Below are positions 5,584 to 11,717 of a stretch of 14,409 nucleotides of DNA, one piece after another. The stretch comes from Hyphomicrobiales bacterium (GTDB taxonomy: Bacteria > Pseudomonadota > Alphaproteobacteria > Rhizobiales > Aestuariivirgaceae): NCBI GenBank assembly GCA_027067085.1, contig JAMOMM010000136.1, positions 1-14,409 on the forward strand, given 5' to 3'. Under the pieces are notes generated by a model, which had not been told where the DNA came from, searched no databases, and saw nothing but the letters and a program-made list of their open reading frames with translations. The translations under genes and the position numbers were made by a program. The number at the start of each line of letters is the position of its first letter. Positions within the stretch are counted from its first letter, which is position 1.

Positions 5584-6422
5584 TGGGACATTAAGACGGG
5601 AACAGTCATCGTTTCCAAAATACTGCGGGTAGCACCGCCGAAAACAAACTCGCGAATACGAGAATGACCATAAGCACCCATAACCAATAAATTAGCACCA
5701 CTTTCGCTGGCCTGGTTGAGCAATGCATCCCCCACTGGCAAACCATCTGTTGGCAACGCTTTAGCAGTCACATTAAGATCATGACGGGCCAAACTAACAG
5801 CCAATTCACTGCCGGGTAGAATCTCACCATCTTCAAGGTCATCGTCAGGATTAACCCATCCGATGGATACTTTTTTAGCGTCCCGCATTAACGGCATCGC
5901 ATCAAACACTGCCCGTGCAGCTTCTTTTGTACCGTTCCACCCAATTAACACTTCAGTACCAATTTCAGGAAAATCTCCAAAGGCAGGCAGAACTAATACA
6001 GGACGCCCACTTTCCATAATCAATCGTTCAGTGAAATCCGTTTCCATTCCAGAACTCGAATTTTCCTGTTTTTGTGGCGCAATAATAAGGTCAACCTGAT
6101 GGGCATGGTGCAAAACACCATCTGCAACCAAAGAAGACTTAATATCAACCATACGCCATTCTGATTGCACACCTTGGCGCTGCATTTCCGTATCAAATTT
6201 TTCTTTAATTTCATCGCTGTGGTCAATATAGAACTGGCGATGGCCAGCATAAACTTGCGTTGATAGTTCCATACCGACAGCTGGATAAACTTCTGCTGCT
6301 GGAATAACAAACATACCAATAATATGCGCTTGATGCTTTTGCCCAAGCATAGCCGCTGTTTTAATCAATTTATCACATTGATCGACTTCATTAAGAGCCA
6401 CAAGAATTGTTTTTACAGACAT
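5580..6422 (-). CDS. Tandem-domain universal stress protein (UspA family)
   Basis: This encodes a 280-residue cytoplasmic protein made of two UspA alpha/beta domains (about 1-145 and 151-280), the usual arrangement for double Usp proteins in alphaproteobacteria. Domain 1 opens SVKTILVALNEVDQCDKLI and ends GRPVLVLP, but lacks the glycine loop. Domain 2 has the nucleotide-binding G-2x-G-9x-G pattern in MGAYGHSRIREFVFGG (Gly249, Gly252, Gly262), followed by ATRSILETMTVPVL. Domain 2 thus probably binds ATP while domain 1 is degenerate. These proteins help survival under starvation, oxidative or respiratory stress by mechanisms that vary and are often unknown. The ATG at 6422 follows AAGGAG (6431-6436) at 8-nt spacing. 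The gene is divergent from the YeeE/YedE transporter, and its TAG stop lies in the CTAG end of a palindromic repeat, so a hairpin follows immediately. Confidence 0.94.
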   Translation of the reverse strand: MSVKTILVALNEVDQCDKLIKTAAMLGQKHQAHIIGMFVIPAAEVYPAVGMELSTQVYAGHRQFYIDHSDEIKEKFDTEMQRQGVQSEWRMVDIKSSLVADGVLHHAHQVDLIIAPQKQENSSSGMETDFTERLIMESGRPVLVLPAFGDFPEIGTEVLIGWNGTKEAARAVFDAMPLMRDAKKVSIGWVNPDDDLEDGEILPGSELAVSLARHDLNVTAKALPTDGLPVGDALLNQASESGANLLVMGAYGHSRIREFVFGGATRSILETMTVPVLMSH

Positions 6423-6544
6423 TGTCTCTTCTCCTTGTTCAGTTCGATTATGCCTAAATGGTAAGAGCCGTCAGATACCGTTACATTGACTAACATCAAC
6501 TTCCAGTGAACATTCATTTTTGCTTATATTCATCTTGCCTAACG

Positions 6545-6562
6545 CATTCTAATGTGTGAATG
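6545..6562 (+). promoter_or_regulatory. ATTC-N8-GAAT dyad, candidate persulfide-repressor operator
   Basis: CATTC (6545-6549), an 8-base spacer and GAATG (6558-6562) form a perfect 5-bp inverted repeat that ends 27 bases before the transporter ATG. As I recall, the persulfide-sensing ArsR-family repressor SqrR recognises ATTC-N8-GAAT, and its relative BigR recognises a similar AT-rich palindrome. BigR-type operons often include YeeE/YedE membrane proteins. The match to the spacing is exact, but the function is inferred. Confidence 0.55.
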
Positions 6563-6576
6563 TAATCCAAATTTTT

Positions 6577-6581
6577 GGAGG
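6577..6581 (+). promoter_or_regulatory. Start-deciding ribosome site for the YeeE/YedE gene
   Basis: GGAGG lies 8 bases before the ATG at 6590. It excludes an in-frame TTG at 6575, which overlaps the ribosome site itself. Confidence 0.85.
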
Positions 6582-6589
6582 GATTATTT

Positions 6590-7693
6590 ATGGAAATGTT
6601 ATCGGGTCTGTGGGAGCAGACATTAGAGTATCCAGTAGGCATGCGCGTCGCCATCGCAGGTTTGGTCATCGGCACACTACTGGGCTTCATCATGCAAAAA
6701 ACTAATTTTTGTACCATGGGCGCATTGTCTGACATCAATGCATTTGGCAATTGGGATCGGTTTCGCACGTGGGTATTAGCCATGGGCATCGCGGTCATTG
6801 CAACCCAAGCTTTGGCTTATTTCGAATATGTTGATATGAGCCGTTCAATCTACCTCTCATCAACCTTTAATTGGCTGGCCTTTGTAGTTGGCGGGTTGAT
6901 CTTTGGTGTTGGCATGGTATTTGGCTCTGGTTGCGGGGCCAAAAGCTTGCTCCGTTTTGGTGGCGGCGACCTTAAAGGCTTCTTCGTTGTCATTATTATT
7001 GCCATATCTGCTTATATGACTTTACGCGGCATTCTCGCTCCCGTTCGCATTGCCATAACAGACCTTGGTTCCTTAGACATGACCAAACTTGGCCTAGACA
7101 ATACTGGAGTAAATACCATTCTGGCGGCTAAATTTGGTTTAGCAGAAAAAACAGCCATACTTGTTGGCGGTGCCATTATGGCCGCATTGCTTTTAGGTTT
7201 TAGTTTTTCAAACAGCAAATTCCGCAAATCAGGCACCCACATCTTTGCAGGCGTTGCAATCGGCTTATTGGTTGCAGCTGCTTGGTGGGCCACGGGCACA
7301 CTTGGCTTTGATGACTTTGAGCCAGTACCATTGTTTTCATTAAACTTTGTTTCGCCAACGGCAAACGCCTTGCAATATTTAATGACCTTTACAGGTTCTT
7401 CAATTAGCTTTTCCATCGCGACAGTGTTTGGTATGATTTTGGGCGCATTTATTGCATCAATCATTTCACGCAATTTTGCCATTGGTGGTTTTGCCGATAA
7501 GAACGACCTTATCCGTCACTTACTAGGTGGCACCTTAATGGGCTTTGGCGCAGTAACCTCTTTAGGTTGTACCGTTGGCCAAGGCATTGGCGGTATATCA
7601 ACACTGGCACTTGGTTCATTTGTTGCGCTGATTTCAATCATTATTGGTGGGTTCGCAGGATTTAAACTTATGGAACGCGGCGTTCTTGTTTAG
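6590..7693 (+). CDS. YeeE/YedE family sulfur-compound transporter
   Basis: This encodes a 367-residue polytopic inner-membrane protein with about nine to ten hydrophobic segments. It carries both family repeats in one chain, the long fused form like the thiosulfate transporter TsuA. The three conserved cysteines of the family are visible: Cys41 in QKTNFCTMGAL, Cys115 in FGSGCGAKSLLRFGGGD and Cys327 in SLGCTVGQGIGG. In structurally studied members these cysteines line the path and relay thiosulfate. The hydrophilic NSKFRKSG loop (about 208-215) falls between the halves. The expected role is import of thiosulfate or another sulfur species. The exact substrate is not readable, and selenium-related YedE paralogues exist. 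There is no rhodanese or TusA gene beside it. Start selection rests on GGAGG at 6577-6581. The gene converges on alkB with a 25-bp gap. Confidence 0.92.
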   Translation: MEMLSGLWEQTLEYPVGMRVAIAGLVIGTLLGFIMQKTNFCTMGALSDINAFGNWDRFRTWVLAMGIAVIATQALAYFEYVDMSRSIYLSSTFNWLAFVVGGLIFGVGMVFGSGCGAKSLLRFGGGDLKGFFVVIIIAISAYMTLRGILAPVRIAITDLGSLDMTKLGLDNTGVNTILAAKFGLAEKTAILVGGAIMAALLLGFSFSNSKFRKSGTHIFAGVAIGLLVAAAWWATGTLGFDDFEPVPLFSLNFVSPTANALQYLMTFTGSSISFSIATVFGMILGAFIASIISRNFAIGGFADKNDLIRHLLGGTLMGFGAVTSLGCTVGQGIGGISTLALGSFVALISIIIGGFAGFKLMERGVLV

Positions 7694-7718
7694 CAGCACA
7701 TCACTATTTAACGCACCA

Positions 7719-8327
7719 CTAAGTAACGCATCTAAGTGTCAGGTTTAACCGCCCACCATTCTTCAATAAGCGAGATGAACCTGATAAAACCCTGTCTATC
7801 CCGTGATAAAAGTGACGCGATGGACCACCAAGGACAACCACATCGCCCGATGAGAGCTTAATTGATCTCGTCGGGCCTTTTCGTTCCGCCCCGCCTATCC
7901 GAAAAATAGCCGTATCACCAAGTGAGATAGAAACGATTGGCGCGTCTAAATCTTCTTCATCTTGATCGCGATGTAACCCCATTTTTGCTTCACCATCATA
8001 ATAATTTACAATACAGCTTTGCGGCTGTTTGACATAGTTTGCCACCTCGCTCCAAATATTATGCAAACAAGCAGGGATTGCTGGCCAATTATCACCCGTA
8101 ACGGGGTGAGTGTCTTGATAACGATAACCATTTTTGTCTGAAACCCAGCCCAATTTCCCCAAGCAGCTCATTCGAACCGAAAAGGGTGCGCCCGTTTTAG
8201 GCATAACAGGGCGAAAAAGTGGTGACTGGCTCACCAATGCTGAAACCTCATCAACAATTTGCCGTTGAATTTGGCGCGATAGCAACGCTGGAAATACCCG
8301 AAAACCATTAAAATCAATTTCAGTCAA
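7719..8327 (-). CDS. alkB: AlkB-type Fe(II)/2-oxoglutarate DNA dealkylase
   Basis: This encodes a 202-residue oxidative DNA/RNA demethylase that removes 1-methyladenine and 3-methylcytosine lesions using Fe(II) and 2-oxoglutarate. The nucleotide-recognition lid has GKLGWVSDKNGYRY with Trp61 and Tyr69. The cosubstrate strand reads CIVNYYDGEAKMGLHRDQDE with Asn108 and Tyr110. The iron ligands are His119 and Asp121 (HRD) plus His175 in FYHGIDRV, and the 2-oxoglutarate arginines are Arg193 and Arg199 in GGRLNLTLR. All catalytic residues are present, and the length is slightly shorter than the Escherichia coli enzyme. No ATG is available near the family N-terminus. Translation apparently begins at TTG (8327), since a stop lies four codons further upstream in this frame. 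The ribosome site (aggtaaag) is weak, which suggests low expression. It is divergent from dnaK and shares the 204-bp promoter spacer. Confidence 0.94.
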   Translation of the reverse strand: MTEIDFNGFRVFPALLSRQIQRQIVDEVSALVSQSPLFRPVMPKTGAPFSVRMSCLGKLGWVSDKNGYRYQDTHPVTGDNWPAIPACLHNIWSEVANYVKQPQSCIVNYYDGEAKMGLHRDQDEEDLDAPIVSISLGDTAIFRIGGAERKGPTRSIKLSSGDVVVLGGPSRHFYHGIDRVLSGSSRLLKNGGRLNLTLRCVT

Positions 8328-8355
8328 ATTCTTTACCTAAAAAACATCTGAAAAA

Positions 8356-8384
8356 CTTGATGTCACGCCCTCACCCCCCTATAT
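8356..8384 (+). promoter_or_regulatory. RpoH (sigma-32) heat-shock promoter of dnaK
   Basis: CTTGAT (8356-8361), 14 bases, then CCCCTATAT (8376-8384). This matches the heat-shock pattern CTTGAA-N13/15-CCCCATNT, including its alphaproteobacterial CYTAT variant, with one mismatch in the -35. Transcription would begin near 8391-8393, giving a leader of about 140 bases before dnaK. Confidence 0.8.
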
Positions 8385-8400
8385 AGCGTAACGAAGCAAG

Positions 8401-8478
8401 AATTTGATAGAGTTTATCAAGTTCACAACTTAAATTTAAACACCATGGAAACTGGTTCTCAAAATCTTTCTTGAGAAC
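8401..8478 (+). promoter_or_regulatory. Structured 5' leader of dnaK
   Basis: Two hairpins can form in the predicted leader. One pairs 8401-8409 with 8415-8423 (core TTGATA/TATCAA, loop gagtt, with one G-U pair). The other pairs GTTCTCAA (8455-8462) with TTGAGAAC (8471-8478), loop aatctttc. A smaller CTTGA/TCAAG hairpin (8470-8474 with 8481-8485) competes with the second. Whether these regulate translation is not known. Confidence 0.45.
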
Positions 8479-8520
8479 ATTCAAGTGCTGAAATCAGGCT
8501 TGAGCGTGGTTTGCCGAAAT

Positions 8521-8525
8521 GGAGG
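8521..8525 (+). promoter_or_regulatory. Ribosome site of dnaK
   Basis: GGAGG six bases before the ATG at 8532. It selects MSKVIGIDLG as the N-terminus and rules out the in-frame TTG at 8511. Confidence 0.9.
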
Positions 8526-8531
8526 ACTATT

Positions 8532-10445
8532 ATGAGTAAAGTTATTGGTATTGACCTAGGCACAACAAACTCTTGTGTTGCGGTAATGGACGGAAAAACC
8601 CCTAAGGTTATTGAAAATGCCGAAGGTGGGCGTACAACCCCATCAATCGTTGCATTTAACACTGAAGGCGAAACAATGGTTGGCATGCCAGCCAAGCGCC
8701 AAGCGGTGACAAACCCAGAAAACACCCTGTTTGCGATTAAGCGCCTTATCGGCCGCCGTTTTGATGACAAAATGGTCAAAAAGGACAAAAAGCTTGTTCC
8801 TTATAAAATCGTTAAAGCAGACAATGGCGATGCTTGGGTTCAGGCCCAAGGCGAAAAGTATGCGCCTGCACAAATTGCAGCTTTCACTTTGCAAAAAATG
8901 AAAGAAACAGCCGAACGCCATTTGGGTGAAGATGTAACTCAAGCGGTTATCACTGTTCCTGCTTACTTTAATGACAGCCAACGCCAAGCAACAAAAGATG
9001 CTGGTAAAATTGCTGGCCTTGAAGTGCTACGCATTATCAACGAACCAACAGCTGCAGCTTTGGCCTATGGTTTGGACAAAAAAGAAGCAGGCACTATTGC
9101 GGTTTATGACCTTGGTGGTGGTACGTTCGATGTGTCCATCCTTGAAATTGGCGATGGCGTTTTTGAAGTAAAATCAACCAATGGCGATACATTCCTTGGT
9201 GGTGAAGACTTTGACATGCGTTTGGTTGATTATTTGGCTGATGAGTTCAAAAAAGAAAATTCAATCGATCTACGCACTGATAAAATGGCGCTTCAACGCC
9301 TTAGAGAAGCCGCTGAAAAAGCCAAAATTGAATTGTCTTCTGCAACGCAAACTGAAGTTAACTTGCCGTTTATTACAGCCGATGCGTCTGGCCCAAAACA
9401 CCTGACCTTAAAGCTTACACGTGCAAAACTTGAATCTCTGGTTGAAGACTTAATCAAACGTACTATCGAGCCATGTAAGAGCGCTCTTAAAGATGCAGGC
9501 CTTACAGCAAATGACATTGACGAAGTTATTCTCGTTGGTGGCATGACGCGCATGCCTAAAGTCATCGAAGTGGTCAACAAGTTCTTTGGTAAAGAAGCCC
9601 ACAAAGGCGTGAATCCTGATGAAGTTGTTGCCATGGGTGCCGCTATTCAGGCTGGCGTTTTGCAAGGTGATGTTAAAGACGTTCTATTGCTTGATGTAAC
9701 ACCATTGTCTCTAGGTATTGAAACTCTTGGCGGTGTGTTCACTCGTTTGATTGATCGCAACACCACAATTCCAACCAAGAAATCTCAGGTGTTTTCAACA
9801 GCTGAAGATAATCAAACCGCTGTGACCATTCGTGTCTATCAAGGCGAGCGTGAAATTGCCGCGCACAATAAAGCCCTTGGTCAGTTTGATCTTGTCGGTA
9901 TTCCAAATGCCCCACGCGGTATGCCGCAAATCGAGGTGACATTCGACATTGATGCCAACGGTATCGTAAATGTCTCGGCCCGCGATAAGGCAACAGGCAA
10001 AGAGCAAAAAATCCAAATTCAAGCCTCTGGTGGTTTGAGTGATGATGAAGTTGAAAAAATGGTTGCAGACGCTGAGGCTCACGCTGATGAAGATGCAAAA
10101 CAAAAAGATGTCGTTGAAGCAACAAACCATGCCGAAGCGCTCATCCATTCAACTGAGCAGACTATGAAAGAAGCTGGCGATAAGGTCTCTGAAGCTGATC
10201 TATCAACAATTGAAGTTGCCATTTCAAACTTGAAAGAAGCAATGGAAGCAGATGATATTGATGTCGAAGCGGTTAAAGAAAAAACCAATGATCTTGCCCA
10301 AGCATCAATGAAACTTGGCGAGGCCATCTATCAAGATGCTCAAGCTCAAGAAGCTAGTGATGCAGAAGAGGGCGCTGCTGGCGATGATGATATTGTCGAT
10401 GCTGATTTTGAAGAAATCAAAGGCGACGACAAGAAATCAGACTAA
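8532..10445 (+). CDS. dnaK: Hsp70 chaperone DnaK
   Basis: This encodes a 637-residue ATP-dependent cytoplasmic chaperone, full length for bacterial DnaK. The nucleotide-binding domain (about 1-383) shows the phosphate-1 loop IGIDLGTTNSC (5-15), Lys70 in FAIKRLIGRRF, phosphate-2 VYDLGGGTFD (191-200) with Thr198, and the adenosine motif ILVGGMTRMPKV. The hydrophobic interdomain linker VLLLDVT is at 384-390, followed by the beta-sandwich substrate domain (DVTPLSLGIETLGG onward) and the helical lid from about residue 510. The tail is acidic and ends in the D-rich EEIK-type C-terminus that serves as a co-chaperone contact. It works with DnaJ, encoded directly downstream, and with GrpE, which is not in the window. 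Transcription is expected from the RpoH-type promoter at 8356-8384, and a hairpin separates it from dnaJ. Confidence 0.99.
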   Translation: MSKVIGIDLGTTNSCVAVMDGKTPKVIENAEGGRTTPSIVAFNTEGETMVGMPAKRQAVTNPENTLFAIKRLIGRRFDDKMVKKDKKLVPYKIVKADNGDAWVQAQGEKYAPAQIAAFTLQKMKETAERHLGEDVTQAVITVPAYFNDSQRQATKDAGKIAGLEVLRIINEPTAAALAYGLDKKEAGTIAVYDLGGGTFDVSILEIGDGVFEVKSTNGDTFLGGEDFDMRLVDYLADEFKKENSIDLRTDKMALQRLREAAEKAKIELSSATQTEVNLPFITADASGPKHLTLKLTRAKLESLVEDLIKRTIEPCKSALKDAGLTANDIDEVILVGGMTRMPKVIEVVNKFFGKEAHKGVNPDEVVAMGAAIQAGVLQGDVKDVLLLDVTPLSLGIETLGGVFTRLIDRNTTIPTKKSQVFSTAEDNQTAVTIRVYQGEREIAAHNKALGQFDLVGIPNAPRGMPQIEVTFDIDANGIVNVSARDKATGKEQKIQIQASGGLSDDEVEKMVADAEAHADEDAKQKDVVEATNHAEALIHSTEQTMKEAGDKVSEADLSTIEVAISNLKEAMEADDIDVEAVKEKTNDLAQASMKLGEAIYQDAQAQEASDAEEGAAGDDDIVDADFEEIKGDDKKSD

Positions 10446-10465
10446 GCAACCTTTAACAATAAAAC

Positions 10466-10500
10466 CAGCCACACCCAAACATCACGTTTGGGTGTGGTTG
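10466..10500 (+). terminator. dnaK-dnaJ intergenic hairpin
   Basis: CCACACCCAAAC (10469-10480) pairs perfectly with GTTTGGGTGTGG (10486-10497) around the loop atcac. Three further pairs (one G-U) extend the stem to 15 bp. The sequence after it (aatttgg) is not a U-run. A leaky attenuator or an RNA processing and stability element that lowers dnaJ relative to dnaK is therefore more likely than a full terminator. The dnaJ ribosome site begins 12 bases later. Confidence 0.7.
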
Positions 10501-10522
10501 AATTTGGAAACGGTGGTCTATT

Positions 10523-11665
10523 ATGGCTAAACGTGATTTTTACGAAGTGTTGGGCGTTGATCGTCAAGCCGATGAAAAACAACTCAAAAATGCATTTCGT
10601 CAATTAGCAAAAAAATACCATCCCGATGCAAATCGTGACGATGAATCTGCTCAAGAAAAATTTCAAGAAATCAGCGAAGCGTACGACGCTTTAAAAGACC
10701 CGCAAACCCGTGCTGCTTATGACCGTTTTGGCCATGCAGCATTTGAAAATGGCGGGCCAGGCGCTGGTGGTGCTGGTGGTTTTGGACCAGAATTTTCCTC
10801 ATCAATGTCAGATGTTTTTGAAGATTTATTTGGCGACTTCATGGGCGGCGGTGGCGGCAGGCGTCAAGGCGGCGGTGGCGCACAACGCGGTTCTGACCTT
10901 CGTTATAATTTAGAAATTTCCCTGATCGATGCTTTTAAAGGTAAGTCAGCTCAAATTAACGTCCCAACCTCGGTTACATGCGAAACATGCGATGGCTCGG
11001 GCGCAAAACCTGGCACTTCGCCCACAACGTGTGGAACATGTGGCGGTGCTGGCGCTGTTCGCGCCTCACAAGGCTTCTTTACGGTTGAACGCACCTGCCC
11101 TGCTTGTCATGGCCAAGGCCAAACCATTAGTGACCCTTGCACAGATTGTAACGGCCAAGGGCGCGCCAATAAAGAGCGCACCTTGTCTGTCAACATCCCT
11201 GCAGGTGTTGAGGATGGCACGCGCATTAGAGTGGCTGGCAAAGGCGAAGCTGGTGCACGCGGTGGCCCAACGGGCGATCTTTATATTTTCCTATCACTTA
11301 AACCACACGAGTTCTTTCAACGTGATGGCGCCGACTTGTTCTGTAGCGTCCCCATAACCATGGCATCAGCAGCTTTAGGCGGTGATGTGGAAGTGCCAAC
11401 AATTGACGGCAACAAAGCCCGTGTGACCATTCCTGAAGGCACCCAGTCAGGCAAACAGTTTAGATTACGCAGTAAAGGCATGCCCGTACTTCGCTCCCAA
11501 CAAAAGGGCGACATGTACATTCAGGTAAATGTTGAAACACCAGTAAATCTATCGAAAAAGCAACAAGACTTACTCAAAGAATTTGAAGCTGAAAAGCGTG
11601 ATAACTCACCACAATCGGCTGGTTTCTTTTCCAAAGCAAAAGCATTTTGGGATGGCTTCAAGTAA
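10523..11665 (+). CDS. dnaJ: Hsp40 co-chaperone DnaJ
   Basis: This encodes a 380-residue type I (class A) J-protein that stimulates DnaK ATP hydrolysis and delivers unfolded clients. The J domain (about 4-70) contains the essential HPD at 33-35 (KYHPDANRD). A Gly/Phe-rich linker follows (about 76-122, including GGGGGRRQGGGG). The zinc domain has all four CxxCxGxG repeats: Cys153/156, Cys170/173, Cys192/195 and Cys206/209. The two C-terminal beta domains follow from about residue 215 (LSVNIPAGVEDGTRIRVAGKGEAG). GGTGG (10512-10516) lies 6 bases before the ATG. The gene is 77 bp downstream of dnaK, is almost certainly cotranscribed with it, and converges on lepA. Confidence 0.98.
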   Translation: MAKRDFYEVLGVDRQADEKQLKNAFRQLAKKYHPDANRDDESAQEKFQEISEAYDALKDPQTRAAYDRFGHAAFENGGPGAGGAGGFGPEFSSSMSDVFEDLFGDFMGGGGGRRQGGGGAQRGSDLRYNLEISLIDAFKGKSAQINVPTSVTCETCDGSGAKPGTSPTTCGTCGGAGAVRASQGFFTVERTCPACHGQGQTISDPCTDCNGQGRANKERTLSVNIPAGVEDGTRIRVAGKGEAGARGGPTGDLYIFLSLKPHEFFQRDGADLFCSVPITMASAALGGDVEVPTIDGNKARVTIPEGTQSGKQFRLRSKGMPVLRSQQKGDMYIQVNVETPVNLSKKQQDLLKEFEAEKRDNSPQSAGFFSKAKAFWDGFK

Positions 11666-11678
11666 TTAAGCCATTCCC
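11649..11678. terminator. Candidate bidirectional terminator of dnaJ/lepA
   Basis: GGGATGGCTT (11649-11658) pairs with AAGCCATTCCC (11668-11678), with one bulged T. The loop is caagtaatt, so the hairpin spans the dnaJ stop codon. It sits between the convergent dnaJ and lepA genes. There is no clear U-run on either side, so the efficiency is uncertain. A smaller GGTT/AACC hairpin (11704-11714) lies just beyond it. Confidence 0.5.
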
Positions 11679-11717
11679 AAATTTCCAACACCCTTAAAAA
11701 GATGGTTGCCAACCCAA

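Larger units (their letters stand above)
6423..6589. other. Divergent promoter region usp / sulfur transporter
   Basis: This spacer must serve both the universal stress gene and the YeeE/YedE gene. On the plus strand a weak -10-like TATATT (6525-6530) lies about 15 bases upstream of the ATTC-N8-GAAT dyad, which would put the dyad over the start of the transcript. A TTGACT at 6486-6491 is too far from that box to pair with it. No short gene is apparent. Confidence 0.4.

Noticed and set aside
7709..7736. Small direct repeat taacgca..ctaag at the alkB 3' end as another mobile element border.
   Set aside because: It is too short, is partly coding for the AlkB C-terminus, and shows no similarity to the two repeat families beyond CTA.
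8511..8531. TTG at 8511 as the dnaK start.
   Set aside because: The GGAGG at 8521-8525 lies inside this extension and points to the canonical MSKVIGIDLG start at 8532.
9739..10148. Antisense reading frames of 117-128 codons within dnaK.
   Set aside because: They overlap the strongly conserved DnaK coding sequence and encode low-complexity or unrelated peptides, so they are expected shadows of biased codon use.
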